A DNA stretch of 64,000 nt from the NCBI RefSeq assembly GCF_947494055.1, contig NZ_CANLTR010000001.1:124001-188000 (forward strand), given 5' to 3'. Under the pieces are notes generated by a model. That model worked only from the letters and a program-made list of their open reading frames with translations. It did no database searches and had not been told where the DNA came from. Position 1 is the stretch's first letter. Each line of letters opens with the position of its first letter. The translations under genes and the position numbers were made by a program. The stretch is from an uncultured Jannaschia sp. GTDB taxonomy: Bacteria; Pseudomonadota; Alphaproteobacteria; Rhodobacterales; Rhodobacteraceae. Below, piece by piece: positions 35,672 to 44,596 of this stretch.

Positions 35672-36340
35672 ATGAAAGACGGACGCAGGACGTTCGAGGC
35701 GATCATCTTCGATCTCGACGGAACCCTCATCGACAGCGCCCCCGGCCTGCACGCGGCGATCGGGGCGATGCTGGCCGAACGCGGCCTGCCGGAGCCGGAC
35801 CTCGAGACGGTGATCGGCCATATCGGCCGCGGGGCCCCGACCCTCGTGGAACGCAGCCTGCGCTGGGCCGGCGCGGACCCGGCGGACCATCCCGACGCCT
35901 ACGCGCGCTTCCGCGATCTCTACGGCGCCGACCCGCTTTCGGGCACGACGGTCTATCCCGGCGCGCGGGAGGTGCTCGCCACGCTGCACGACGCGGGCCT
36001 AAAGCTCGGCCTATGCACCAACAAGGGGGAGGCGCCCACCCGGGATCTGCTCGCGACGCTGCCGCTGGGTCCGTTCGACGCGGTGGCGGGCGGCGACAGC
36101 CTGCCCGAACGCAAGCCCGACCCGGCGCCGCTGCTCCATGTCGCGGAGATGCTGGGCACCGCGCCGCAAGACGTCCTCTATGTCGGCGATTCCGAAACCG
36201 ACTGGGAGACGGCCCGTGCCGCGGAAATCGCCTACGCGCATGTCGAGGGCGGCTACCAGCGCCGGCCGATCGCCGACTTCTCGCCCTATCTGACGCTGGA
36301 GCGGATCGGCGACCTGCCCGCGGCGATTAAGGATTCGTGA
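35672..36340 (+). CDS. gph: HAD-family phosphatase, phosphoglycolate phosphatase-like
   Basis: 222 residues from the ATG at 35672, with AGGAGG 7 nt upstream; an ATG two codons earlier would be too close to it. Motif I is FDLDGTLIDSAPGL, motif II is CTNKG, motif III Lys is in PERKPDPAPL and motif IV is VGDSETDWETA. The alpha-helical cap lies between motifs I and II. It would hydrolyse 2-phosphoglycolate formed by DNA repair or Rubisco oxygenation; related substrates cannot be excluded. Confidence 0.88.
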   Translation: MKDGRRTFEAIIFDLDGTLIDSAPGLHAAIGAMLAERGLPEPDLETVIGHIGRGAPTLVERSLRWAGADPADHPDAYARFRDLYGADPLSGTTVYPGAREVLATLHDAGLKLGLCTNKGEAPTRDLLATLPLGPFDAVAGGDSLPERKPDPAPLLHVAEMLGTAPQDVLYVGDSETDWETARAAEIAYAHVEGGYQRRPIADFSPYLTLERIGDLPAAIKDS

Positions 36341-36440
36341 TCGGAATTTGTCATAGAACCCGGGATATGGCATGCTCAACCTGGGCGAGCGTGCCGCAGA
36401 AGGCTCGGAACGGGTGCCGCACGCGCGAAGGTATTGACCG

Positions 36441-36902
36441 ATGGCGAACGAACGACAGCAAGTTGCAGCGATGCCGCTGCGCTGGAACAAGAATTCCGTC
36501 GAGGTCCTGATGATCACGTCCCGTGACACGGGACGCTGGATCGTGCCGAAGGGATGGACGATGAAGGGCAAGAAGCCCTGGGCCGCCGCTGCCATCGAAG
36601 CGCTCGAGGAGGCCGGCGCCAAGGGCCATGTCGCACGCGACGTGTTCGGCACCTACAGCTACAAGAAGATGCTCGACGACGGCACCGCCCTGCCCTGCAA
36701 CGTCCAGGTCTACCCGATGGTCGTGGAACGGCTGAAATCCGATTGGAAGGAGCGCGGCGAGCGGATCCGGAAGTGGTTTCCGCTGAAGAAGGCCGCGAAA
36801 CTGGTGGACGAGCCCGAGCTGGCCGACATGATGAGCCGCCTGACCGTCAAGCCGAAGAAGGTTCCGGTGGCCGGCCCGCTGCTTCGGAAGGCCGCGTCCT
36901 AG
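36441..36902 (+). CDS. Nudix hydrolase, diphosphoinositol-polyphosphate/Ap-A hydrolase-like
   Basis: 153 residues. The Nudix box region reads PKGWTMKGKKPWAAAAIEAL then EEAGAKG; the first box Glu is Lys and the box Arg is Ile, a variant seen in the alphaproteobacterial subgroup related to diphosphoinositol polyphosphate phosphohydrolases. The EExG metal site is intact. The C-terminal WFPLKKAAKLVDEPELADMM is typical. It cleaves an X-linked nucleoside or inositol diphosphate. Confidence 0.87.
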   Translation: MANERQQVAAMPLRWNKNSVEVLMITSRDTGRWIVPKGWTMKGKKPWAAAAIEALEEAGAKGHVARDVFGTYSYKKMLDDGTALPCNVQVYPMVVERLKSDWKERGERIRKWFPLKKAAKLVDEPELADMMSRLTVKPKKVPVAGPLLRKAAS

Positions 36903-36932
36903 CTCGGCATCGCGCCACGTGCCGTATCGGGC

Positions 36933-37061
36933 CTAGCGGCGACGCCCCTCGTCGCGCACCGGGATCGGGATCGCGTCCGGCTGCGGCGCGAGCGACCCCA
37001 GAAGGTCCGACAGTCTGTCCCTGACGGCATCGGCCAGCTTCTCGATCGTACCCTTCGGCAT
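36933..37061 (-). CDS. Small 42-residue protein
   Basis: The reading begins MPKGTIEKLADAVRDRLSDL and ends with a proline-rich stretch (PDAIPIPVRDEG) and three Arg. A strong ribosome-binding site (GGAGG, 8 nt, ATG) and coding-like codon use support translation. The N-terminal half is an amphipathic helix. I believe similar small proteins occur in Rhodobacteraceae but know no function. It stands alone between the Nudix gene and the DsbD-N-like gene. Confidence 0.6.
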   Translation of the reverse strand: MPKGTIEKLADAVRDRLSDLLGSLAPQPDAIPIPVRDEGRRR

Positions 37062-37158
37062 CTCGCAATCCTCCGTGTCCGAAGACATGGATCCCGGGTG
37101 GCGGGCCTTCAAGTCCGAATGACGGAGATCGCGAAAACTTGCCGCACTTTGCGCGGCA

Positions 37159-37944
37159 TTAACCGGTGCAGCCGAAGATCTCGACCGCGCCTCGGTCCCC
37201 GATCACCGTGATCCGCAGACGCGACCGGTCGACCGACAGGCCGGCGCGCCCGCGCGCGATCACCTCGGCCCGCGCCTCGAGCCGCCGGCCCTGGCGCGCC
37301 ACGTGGGCATCGGTGATCCAGACCGACGGGTCCGGCAGTTCGAAGACGACGGCCTCCGCCCGGCCCTGCGGCGCGACGTCGAGATCGCCGGTGAGGGTCA
37401 GTCCGTCGGCACCGGGCGACAGCCTACACCGGGCCGGTGCCTCCACCCGCCGCGGACGGTCGGCCAAAGCCGCCGCGATCACCGGGTCGTGCCGCCCGGC
37501 CGCCGGGAGTTGGGCCCGCACCGTCACGCGCGCCGGCAGACAGATATCCGCGCAGACGCCGAGGTCGAGGATTCCGCGCAGCTGGACCGGCCCCGGTCCC
37601 GTCGCGACGATCTCCAGCGGCAGGACGAAATCGGACGTATAGCCGATCGAGCGCGCCTCCGCCGGGCCGAACAGCGTCGGTGTCGGCCAGAGCGGCGTGA
37701 CCGAGCGCAGGCCGCGCGATCCGCGCCAGTCCATCTGCGGCGCGATCCCCGTCGCGCCGGCATTGCGCCAGTAGGTCTTCCAGCCGGGCCGAAGCTGCAC
37801 GCGCAGCCCCGCCAGATGCCGCCCGTCCGCCTCCCGCCAACCGGGCAGGACCTCGACGGAGAGGACGTCCGACACCGCGACCGGCTGCGCGCGCAGCGGG
37901 GCGGCGAGCAGGAGCAGGACGAGGATCGCGAGGAGGCGGGGCAT
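37159..37944 (-). CDS. Periplasmic DsbD N-terminal-domain-like protein
   Basis: 261 residues with a signal peptide at 1-19 (MPRLLAILVLLLLAAPLRA). The body resembles the DsbD alpha-type domain: RPGWKTYWRNAGATGIAPQM, LWPTPTLFGPAEARSIGYTS and LDLGVCADICLPAR with a CxxxC pair. It lacks the membrane and C-terminal thioredoxin domains of DsbD, so it is the stand-alone form common in Rhodobacterales. It may accept electrons from a CcdA-type partner; this role is inferred. Confidence 0.8.
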   Translation of the reverse strand: MPRLLAILVLLLLAAPLRAQPVAVSDVLSVEVLPGWREADGRHLAGLRVQLRPGWKTYWRNAGATGIAPQMDWRGSRGLRSVTPLWPTPTLFGPAEARSIGYTSDFVLPLEIVATGPGPVQLRGILDLGVCADICLPARVTVRAQLPAAGRHDPVIAAALADRPRRVEAPARCRLSPGADGLTLTGDLDVAPQGRAEAVVFELPDPSVWITDAHVARQGRRLEARAEVIARGRAGLSVDRSRLRITVIGDRGAVEIFGCTG

Positions 37945-37980
37945 CGCGCTCCCTTAGGCCAGCACGCACGCGAACGGGAG

Positions 37981-38937
37981 TCACGCCTGCGCGATCCGGG
38001 GGGCGGCGGCGCGGCGCAGCCGGTCGTTGATCGCGCGGCCGAGCCCCGACTCGGGCACCGGCGCCAGGTCGATCCGCGCCTTCCCCTCCGCCCGCGCGCG
38101 CGCATCCGCGACGTGCAACAGGTCGAACAGGTTCGCGGCCGCCTCGACAAGGTCGCCCGTCGCCGAAAGCGTCACGTCGCCGGCCACCGGCCCGAAGCCG
38201 ATCAGGATCGCGTCCGGATCGTGCCCGGTCACGTCCAGCCGGACCGGGATCGAGGGCGCGTAATGCGAGGCGAGCTGGCCCGGCGCCTGCACCCGGCCCG
38301 GCGTCTCGTCGCGCGGCAGGGGGCGGCCGAGCCGCGCCTCGATCGTCTCCGCCGCGAGCCCGCCCGCGCGCAGCAGCGCCAGCGGCGAGGTCCGCAGGAT
38401 CGTCGATTCCAGACCCACCGCGCAGGGACCGCCATCGAGCACCGCGTCCACAGCGTCGCCCAGCCCTGCGCGCACATGCGCCGCCCGCGTGGGCGAGATG
38501 CGGCCCGACGGGTTCGCCGATGGCGCGGCCACCGGGCGCCCGACCGAACGCAGCAGGGCGCGTGCAATTTCGCCCGACGGGACGCGCAGGCCCACCGTGT
38601 CGAGCCCGGCGGTGACCAGCGGGGACAGCCCGTGCCCCTCGCGCAGCGGCAACACCAGCGTCAGCGGCCCCGGCCAGAACGCCGCGGCCAGCGTCTCCGC
38701 CACCGGGTCGAACACCGCGATCCGCCGGGCCGCGTCCGCGTCCGGCACGTGGACGATCAGCGGATTGAAGGACGGCCGCCCCTTCGCCGCGAAGATCCGC
38801 GCCACCGCCCGCCCGTCCGTGGCATCGGCGCCGAGGCCGTAGACCGTCTCGGTCGGGAAGGCGACGAGGCCGCCGGCGCGGAGGATCTCTGCCGCCTCCG
38901 CAATCCCGGGATGACGCGGTGTTCCGGTTGCTGGCAT
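37981..38937 (-). CDS. tsaC: Threonylcarbamoyladenylate synthase (Sua5/TsaC type)
   Basis: 318 residues, the long Sua5 form. It makes threonylcarbamoyl-AMP from threonine, bicarbonate and ATP for the tRNA t6A37 modification. The YrdC domain shows LVAFPTETVYGLGADA, IFAAKGRPSFNPLIVHV (KxR...SxN), FWPGPLTLVL and AAPSANPSGRISPT. The C-terminal Sua5 domain begins after the linker GQLASHYAPSIPVRL. The start is 76 nt from that of the divergent acyl-CoA dehydrogenase gene. Confidence 0.96.
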   Translation of the reverse strand: MPATGTPRHPGIAEAAEILRAGGLVAFPTETVYGLGADATDGRAVARIFAAKGRPSFNPLIVHVPDADAARRIAVFDPVAETLAAAFWPGPLTLVLPLREGHGLSPLVTAGLDTVGLRVPSGEIARALLRSVGRPVAAPSANPSGRISPTRAAHVRAGLGDAVDAVLDGGPCAVGLESTILRTSPLALLRAGGLAAETIEARLGRPLPRDETPGRVQAPGQLASHYAPSIPVRLDVTGHDPDAILIGFGPVAGDVTLSATGDLVEAAANLFDLLHVADARARAEGKARIDLAPVPESGLGRAINDRLRRAAAPRIAQA

Positions 38938-39012
38938 CGCGACACTCGCCCTAGATTGCGGTCATGCTCTGGCGCGCCCTACTACGGCGGCGCCCCGAAT
39001 GGGAGGTTCCCG

Positions 39013-40683
39013 ATGCCCTACCGTGCGCCCGTCGCCGAGATCCGCTTCGTCCTCGACCGGGTGGTCGGCTTCGACCGGGTCGCGGCGACCGAGACCTTCG
39101 CGGACGCGACACCCGACACGGTGACGGCGATCCTGACCGAGGCGGGCCGCATGTCCGAGGACGTGCTCGCGCCGCTCAACCGGCAGGGCGACCTGCATCC
39201 CGCGCATCTCGAGAACGGCGTGGTCCGCACCTCGCCCGGCTTTGCCGAGGGCTTCCGCGCCATCGCCGAGGGCGGCTGGCTCGGCATGTCGGCCGACCCT
39301 GCCCATGGCGGCATGGGCCTGCCGCTCGCGCTGACGACGGCGGTGAACGAGATGATGGGCTCCGCCTGTCTCGCCCTGCAACTCAACCCGCTGCTGACCC
39401 AGGGCCAGATCGAGGCGCTGCAGGTCCACGCCTCCGCGGAGATGCAGGCGCTCTACGTCCCGAAGCTCGTCTCCGGGGAATGGTCCGGCACGATGAACCT
39501 GACCGAGCCGCAGGCCGGCTCCGACGTGGGCGCCATCCGCACCAAGGCCGAGCCGGCGGGGGACGGCGCCTACCGGATCACCGGGCAGAAGATCTACATC
39601 TCCTGGGCCGACAACGACTTCACCGAGAATGTCTGCCACCTCGTCCTCGCCCGCCTGCCCGACGCGGCGGAGGGGACGCAGGGCATCAGCCTCTTCATGG
39701 TCCCGAAGCGCCTGCCCGATGCGGACGGACGGGCCGGACGGGCCAACGACCTCAAGGTCGTCTCGCTCGAGCACAAGCTCGGCCTCCACGGATCGCCCAC
39801 CGCGGTGATGCAATACGACGGCGCGACCGGCTGGCTCGTGGGCGAACCGCACCGGGGCATGGCCGCGATGTTCACGATGATGAACAACGCCCGCCTCGGC
39901 GTGGGCGTGCAGGGGCTCTCGGTCGCGGAGGCAGCGTTGCAGCATGCGACGGGCTACGCGCTCGAACGCAGGCAGGGCCGCACGCATCACGGCGAGGGCA
40001 CGATCCTCGCCCATGCCGACGTGCGCCGCATGGTCCTTTCGATGAAGGCCGAGACCTTCGCCGCCCGTGCCATCGCGCTCGACTGCGCGGTCTCGCTCGA
40101 CATGGCGCGCGCCACGGGCGACGCCGCCTGGCACGCCCGGGCCGCGTTCCTGACGCCGATCGCCAAGGCCTACGGCACCGAGACCGGCATCAAGGTCGCC
40201 TCCGAGGGCGTGCAGGTCCACGGCGGCATGGGCGTCATCGAGGAGACGGGCGCGGCGCAGTTCGTACGCGACGTGCGCGTGACCTCCATCTACGAGGGGA
40301 CGAACGGCATCCAGGCCATGGATCTCGTCGGCCGGAAACTGGCAGACGGGGGCGCGGCCGCCTATGGCCTGCTGGACGAGATCGAGGCATTCGAGAACGA
40401 CGCCCTGCGCGCCGCCGCCTCGCATCTGCGGGCCACGACGGGGTTCCTGCTGGAATGCGACATGCAGGACCGCTTCGCCGGGGCGGTCGCCTATCTCGGC
40501 GCCTTCGCCCGTGTGCTGGGCGCGTGGTATCACCTGAAGGCCGCCGCTGCAGACCCCGCGCGCCAGCCCCTCGCCCGGTTCGCGATCGGATGCTTCCTGC
40601 CCGAGGCGCTGGCCGAGATCGCGAAGGCCCGGACCGGCGCGGAGGAGCTTTACGCGGTGACGGACGACATGATCGCCGCCTGA
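39013..40683 (+). CDS. Acyl-CoA dehydrogenase, DmdC-like
   Basis: 556 residues from the ATG at 39013, GGGAGG 6 nt upstream. FAD enzyme oxidising an acyl-CoA to the enoyl form. The motifs GTMNLTEPQAGSDVGAIRTK, KIYISWADND, LGLHGSPTAVMQYD and TSIYEGTNGIQAMDLVGRKL (catalytic Glu) match the long subgroup that includes 3-methylmercaptopropionyl-CoA dehydrogenase of DMSP catabolism. Other dmd genes are not seen, so the substrate is open. The stop overlaps the MBL gene start by 1 nt (TGATG). Confidence 0.9.
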   Translation: MPYRAPVAEIRFVLDRVVGFDRVAATETFADATPDTVTAILTEAGRMSEDVLAPLNRQGDLHPAHLENGVVRTSPGFAEGFRAIAEGGWLGMSADPAHGGMGLPLALTTAVNEMMGSACLALQLNPLLTQGQIEALQVHASAEMQALYVPKLVSGEWSGTMNLTEPQAGSDVGAIRTKAEPAGDGAYRITGQKIYISWADNDFTENVCHLVLARLPDAAEGTQGISLFMVPKRLPDADGRAGRANDLKVVSLEHKLGLHGSPTAVMQYDGATGWLVGEPHRGMAAMFTMMNNARLGVGVQGLSVAEAALQHATGYALERRQGRTHHGEGTILAHADVRRMVLSMKAETFAARAIALDCAVSLDMARATGDAAWHARAAFLTPIAKAYGTETGIKVASEGVQVHGGMGVIEETGAAQFVRDVRVTSIYEGTNGIQAMDLVGRKLADGGAAAYGLLDEIEAFENDALRAAASHLRATTGFLLECDMQDRFAGAVAYLGAFARVLGAWYHLKAAAADPARQPLARFAIGCFLPEALAEIAKARTGAEELYAVTDDMIAA

Positions 40684-41747
40684 TGCCGGACGATGCGGAG
40701 GACACCGCGTTGCCGGACGGCAATGCCGGGCTGAGCTTTCCCTGGCCCGAGGCCCCGGCGGAGGGCGAGGTCGTGGAGGTGGCGTCCGGCGTGCTCTGGG
40801 CCCGGCTGCCGCTGCCGATGGCGCTCGACCACGTCAATGTCTACTTCCTGCGCGAGGGCGACGGCTGGGCGATGGTCGATACCGGCTTCGACACGAAGCG
40901 GACCCGCGCGCTGCTGGGCAAGCTCCGCATCGGCCCGCTCGGCGGCGACCCGGTCCGCCGCCTGCTGGTGACGCATCACCACCCCGACCATATCGGCCTC
41001 GCAGGCTGGCTCCAGTCCGACGGGACGGAGCTTCTGACCACCCGCACCGCATGGCTAATGGCGCGGATGCTGCAACTCGACCGGCAGACGGAGATGGTCT
41101 CGGGGACGATCGCGTTCTGCCGCCGCTGGGGGATGGATCCCGCCATACTGGAGCGCCGCGCGAAGGAGCGGCCGTTCAACTTCGTCGACGTCGTCTCCGA
41201 GATGCCGCTGGGTTATACCCGCATCCGGGCCGGCGACGAGATCTTCCTCGGTGGCCGGCGCTGGGTCGTGGCGCAGGGCGACGGTCACGCGCCGGAGCAC
41301 GCCGTCCTCTACGAGCGGGACGGCGATCTCGTCCTGGGCGGCGATCAGCTTCTGCCCGGCATCTCGCCCAATCTCGGCCTCTACCCGACGGAGCCGGGCG
41401 CGGACCCGGTGGGCGACTGGCTCGCCGCCTGCGACCGGCTCGCGCCGCTCGCCCGGCCCGACCAACTCGTCCTGCCGGGCCACAAGCTGCCCTATCGCGG
41501 CCTGCCCCGGCGGATGGCGACGCTGCGGCAGAACCACGTCGCCGCGCTGAACCGTCTGCACGCGCATCTGACGGAGCCGCGCACAGGCGGCGCGTGCTTC
41601 GCGCCGCTGTTCAGGCGCAAGGTGGACAAGAAGATCTACGGCCTCGCCTTCTTCGAGGCGATCGCGCATCTGCAGCATCTGCACCTCACCGGCCGCGCCC
41701 GGCGTATCGAACGCGACGACGGCGTCTGGCTGTTCGAGGCGGCCTGA
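40683..41747 (+). CDS. Metallo-beta-lactamase-fold hydrolase
   Basis: 354 residues. The metal motif THHHPDHIGLAG is at about 97-108, with further ligands in GDGHAPEHAVLY, GGDQLLPG and LPGHKLPYRGL. An extra helical domain follows the MBL core, as in the LACTB2-like/winged-helix type. Probably a thioester or lactone hydrolase. Translational coupling to the acyl-CoA dehydrogenase gene suggests it acts on the same acyl-CoA pathway. Confidence 0.9.
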   Translation: MPDDAEDTALPDGNAGLSFPWPEAPAEGEVVEVASGVLWARLPLPMALDHVNVYFLREGDGWAMVDTGFDTKRTRALLGKLRIGPLGGDPVRRLLVTHHHPDHIGLAGWLQSDGTELLTTRTAWLMARMLQLDRQTEMVSGTIAFCRRWGMDPAILERRAKERPFNFVDVVSEMPLGYTRIRAGDEIFLGGRRWVVAQGDGHAPEHAVLYERDGDLVLGGDQLLPGISPNLGLYPTEPGADPVGDWLAACDRLAPLARPDQLVLPGHKLPYRGLPRRMATLRQNHVAALNRLHAHLTEPRTGGACFAPLFRRKVDKKIYGLAFFEAIAHLQHLHLTGRARRIERDDGVWLFEAA

Positions 41748-41751
41748 GCCG

Positions 41752-42780
41752 TCAGCCGCCCGGCCAGGTATCCGAGAGCCGGTAGCCGCCGGGCCAGGGA
41801 TCGTCGGGGTCGAGCATGTGCTGATGCGTCCCGGTGATCCACGCCCGCCCGGCGATCTCCGGCCGGATCGCGGGAAGATCCCCTACCTGCGCGGAGCCGA
41901 GGATGCGGCCCTCGAAGGTGGAGCCGATGATCGAGACGCCGGTGAAGACGTCGCCCGCCCCCATCTCGCCGCGGGCGTGCAGCAGCGCCATTCGCGCGGA
42001 CACCGCCGTGCCGGTCGGGGAGCGGTCGATCTTGCCCGGCCGGATCGCGACGACCGAACGGGCCCGCAGCGCGTGCCCCTCCCGCGTGACCGCGCCGGCG
42101 AAGAGGCAGAAGGCGTGATGCGTCCAGTCCGGTCGCTCGGGGTGGACGAACGGCATCTGCGCGTCGGCGGCCGCGGTGATCCGCACGCCGAGCGCCGCCA
42201 GTTCGCGCGCCGCCTCCCGTTCGAGCGTCAGGCCGAGCGCGGCGGGGTCCACCACGACGAAGCTGTCCCCGCCCCAGGCCGTGTCCACGGTGAGCGTGCC
42301 CACCCCCTCGACCTCCAGCGGCACCGCCATGCGATGCGCGAAGGCCGGCACGTTCCCGACCGCGATCCGCTCCGCCTTTCCCGCCCGGCATTCGGCGCGC
42401 ACCCGGATGAGGCCGCCCGGCGCCTCCAGCACCATCTCCGTCACCGGCGCCCGCATCTCCACGATCCCGGTCTCCAGCAGCACGGTCGCCACGCAGATCG
42501 CGTTCGAGCCCGACATCGGCGGCGTGTCGGCGGGCTCCATGACGATGAAGGCGGCCACCGCCGCCGGATGCGTCGGCGGCACCAGCAGATTCACGTGCCG
42601 GAACACCCCGCCCCGCGGCTCGTTCAGGACGAAGGCGCGCAGCGTCCCGTCCTCGGCGATCCAGCGCCGTTGCTCCCAGAGCGTTTCGCCCGGCGGCGGG
42701 GCGACGCCGCCCACGATCACGTCGCCCACTTCCCCCTCGGCATGGGCGGAGACGACATGGACGACCTTGCTGCTGCGCAT
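41752..42780 (-). CDS. Proline racemase-family enzyme (hydroxyproline metabolism, Ser/Thr type)
   Basis: 342 residues from the ATG at 42780, with GGGGGAG upstream; the longer frame extends into the divergent promoter. The family's two catalytic positions, normally Cys/Cys in proline racemase, read Ser in [19 protein letters not shown] and Thr in [16 protein letters not shown]. Thr at the second site is typical of trans-3-hydroxy-L-proline dehydratase rather than epimerase. The second motif is GTAVSA where GTGxSA is usual. Divergent from the DUF6173-like gene. Exact substrate uncertain. Confidence 0.82.
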   Translation of the reverse strand: MRSSKVVHVVSAHAEGEVGDVIVGGVAPPPGETLWEQRRWIAEDGTLRAFVLNEPRGGVFRHVNLLVPPTHPAAVAAFIVMEPADTPPMSGSNAICVATVLLETGIVEMRAPVTEMVLEAPGGLIRVRAECRAGKAERIAVGNVPAFAHRMAVPLEVEGVGTLTVDTAWGGDSFVVVDPAALGLTLEREAARELAALGVRITAAADAQMPFVHPERPDWTHHAFCLFAGAVTREGHALRARSVVAIRPGKIDRSPTGTAVSARMALLHARGEMGAGDVFTGVSIIGSTFEGRILGSAQVGDLPAIRPEIAGRAWITGTHQHMLDPDDPWPGGYRLSDTWPGG

Positions 42781-42898
42781 TGGCACGCTCCCCCCGGCTT
42801 CACGCGAGGGGATATCGTCACGGCACCGGACGCAAGTCACGTGAACCGATTGCGTGACGACGTTGCGCCGGCCCGCCGCCTGCGCCACTCTGCCCGCC

Positions 42899-43363
42899 AT
42901 GACCGAACCCCAGACGACCGCCGAGGCCATGGAGGCCGCCGCCCTGCCCCGCGCGGCGGAGCTTCGTGCCGACGGCCGCGACCATGCCGTGCCCGTGCCG
43001 AAGGCGCTGACCACCGGTGCGAACAGGAGCCCGGCCGAATGGGCCTACCTGCGGGTGATCTTCTACCTGAAGACCTTCGAGGACAGCCTCGATTCCGATC
43101 AGGAAGCGGCGATGGGCTTCACCGGCGGCGCCGCCGGGATGATCCGGATTCAGGGCGTCGGCTTTCACGCGCCCGACATCCTGACCTTCTCCGGCCTCGA
43201 CGAATCCGGCCTGCGCACCCAGTCCATCCAGCATGTGAGCCAGCTCAACATCCTGCTCCGCGCCGTCCCGAAGCCCGATCATCAGGCCGAGCCCGCGCGA
43301 ATCGGCTTCAGGCTCGTCCGCGCCCTCGAAGAGGCGGATGACAGCGCCGCGGACATCGGCTAG
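42899..43363 (+). CDS. Conserved hypothetical protein (DUF6173-like)
   Basis: 154 residues. The segment [20 protein letters not shown], then [20 protein letters not shown] and [19 protein letters not shown] matches small soluble Rhodobacteraceae proteins that I associate with DUF6173. No signal peptide or membrane segment. Function unknown. The start was placed at 42899 ([11 protein letters not shown]); earlier in-frame codons look non-coding. Confidence 0.7.
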   Translation: MTEPQTTAEAMEAAALPRAAELRADGRDHAVPVPKALTTGANRSPAEWAYLRVIFYLKTFEDSLDSDQEAAMGFTGGAAGMIRIQGVGFHAPDILTFSGLDESGLRTQSIQHVSQLNILLRAVPKPDHQAEPARIGFRLVRALEEADDSAADIG

Positions 43364-43415
43364 ACGGGCGCCCGACGATCAGCAGGCCCACAAGAAACAG
43401 CAGGAGAGCGCCGAC

Positions 43416-43553
43416 ATGGCCGACGAGCACAAGCCCGGCACGATGGACATCACCGAGCAGGAGAAGACCTTCGCCGGCTTCATGACCTTCACCAAGTGGA
43501 CCGTCATCGGCATCATCGTGCTTCTGGTCCTGCTCGCCATCTTCCGGACCTGA
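43416..43553 (+). CDS. aa3-type cytochrome c oxidase subunit IV
   Basis: 45 residues from the ATG at 43416 with AGGAG 9 nt upstream. The acidic N-terminus (MADEHKPGTMDITEQEKTF) precedes one membrane helix (FTKWTVIGIIVLLVLLAIF). This is the bacterial COX4 type of alphaproteobacteria (pfam07835), a single-helix subunit of the aa3 oxidase. The other oxidase genes are not in the window. Confidence 0.88.
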   Translation: MADEHKPGTMDITEQEKTFAGFMTFTKWTVIGIIVLLVLLAIFRT

Positions 43554-43563
43554 CGGCCCGGAC

Positions 43564-44178
43564 ATGCGTCTCGTCCTCGCGCTCACGGCGCTGCTGCCGC
43601 TCCTCGCGGCCTGCGCCGAACACGTCTACGCGCCGATGGAGGAGGTGGCCACGCGGGCCTGGGTCGAGCCCGGGCCACCGACGCTCACGCTGCTGACGGC
43701 GATCAACAACCGCACCGGCGGCGGCGGGCATTCGGCGCTGATGGTGTCGGGCAGCCAGCGCGTGATCTTCGATCCCGCCGGCACCTGGCACCACCCCACC
43801 GCGCCAGAGCGGGGCGACGTGATCTACGGCGTCACGCCCCCGATCTACGGCCTCTACATGGACTACCACGCCCGGCCCGCCTACCACATGGTCGCGCAGG
43901 AGATCGAGGTCACGCCGGACATGGCGGAACGCGCGCTCGCGCTCGTGCAGGCGCACGGTCCCGCCAACAAGGCCACCTGCGGCATCTCCGTCAGCGGGCT
44001 TCTGCGGGAGCTCGGCTTCACGGAGATCCGCCGGGCCTGGTATCCCGACCGGATCATGCGCGACTTCGCGGATCTCCCCGGCGTCACCCGGACCGAACTG
44101 TACGACGACACGGAGGATATTGATTCTCCGGGTCCCCTTGCCCAGGTGACGGCCAACACGCTCGCCCGCGACGACTGA
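43564..44178 (+). CDS. Putative lipoprotein
   Basis: 204 residues. A lipobox (LLPLLAACAE) places the lipidated Cys at residue 17. The mature part has GGGGHSALMVSGSQRVIFDP, GDVIYGVTPPIYGLYMDYHA and NKATCGISVSGLLRELG; His, Asp and Cys positions recall a papain/NlpC-like or DUF4105-like fold but I cannot confirm it. It starts 10 nt after the oxidase subunit gene. Probably in the inner leaflet of the outer membrane. Confidence 0.75.
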   Translation: MRLVLALTALLPLLAACAEHVYAPMEEVATRAWVEPGPPTLTLLTAINNRTGGGGHSALMVSGSQRVIFDPAGTWHHPTAPERGDVIYGVTPPIYGLYMDYHARPAYHMVAQEIEVTPDMAERALALVQAHGPANKATCGISVSGLLRELGFTEIRRAWYPDRIMRDFADLPGVTRTELYDDTEDIDSPGPLAQVTANTLARDD

Positions 44179-44213
44179 CCGGTCCGCGCCGGGCCTCCCA
44201 CCCTCAAACGAAA

Positions 44214-44245
44214 GACCCCCGGCGCCGCATCCGGCACCGGGGGTC
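44214..44245. terminator. Hairpin between the lipoprotein gene and rpsU
   Basis: 9-bp stem GACCCCCGG (44214-44222) with CCGGGGGTC (44237-44245). On the minus strand it is followed by TTTCGTTTG, a U-rich tail, so it is a good rpsU terminator; it also closes the convergent lipoprotein gene. Confidence 0.8.
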
Positions 44246-44274
44246 GATTCCATCGGCATGATCGCGGGAACGAC

Positions 44275-44481
44275 TTACATCATCCCTTCGCGCTGTGCCT
44301 TCTTGCGTGCGAGCTTGCGGGCACGCCGAACGGCCTCGGCCTTCTGGCGCGCTTTCTTCTCGGAGGGCTTCTCGAAATGCTGCTTGAGCTTCATCTCGCG
44401 AAAGACGCCCTCGCGCTGCAACTTCTTCTTCAGGGCCCGGAGGGCCTGATCGACGTTGTTGTCGCGAACGCTGACCTGCAT
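44275..44481 (-). CDS. rpsU: 30S ribosomal protein S21
   Basis: 68 residues, basic: [40 protein letters not shown], ending KKAQREGMM. Standard S21, which binds near the anti-Shine-Dalgarno region of 16S rRNA and affects initiation. It has its own promoter and terminator here. A 14-nt hairpin immediately before the ATG covers part of its ribosome-binding site. Confidence 0.98.
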   Translation of the reverse strand: MQVSVRDNNVDQALRALKKKLQREGVFREMKLKQHFEKPSEKKARQKAEAVRRARKLARKKAQREGMM

Positions 44482-44495
44482 GTGGTTTTCACCAC
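44482..44495 (-). promoter_or_regulatory. GAAA-tetraloop hairpin over the rpsU ribosome-binding site
   Basis: On the minus strand GTGGT-GAAA-ACCAC ends directly at the ATG. Its 5' arm overlaps the Shine-Dalgarno AGGTGG, so folding would hide it. Confidence 0.55.
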
Positions 44496-44540
44496 CTTTC
44501 TAAGCTGGAGTACGTCCCGTCATCGGGTGCAGGAGGTGGC

Positions 44541-44569
44541 GATATAGACGCCGCCACCTATCTTGTCCA
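44541..44569 (-). promoter_or_regulatory. Sigma70-type promoter for rpsU
   Basis: Minus strand TGGACA (44569-44564), 17-nt spacer, TATATC (44546-44541), about 60 nt before the ATG. Confidence 0.65.
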
Positions 44570-44596
44570 GCGACCCCGCCGAACCGGAGACGCCCG

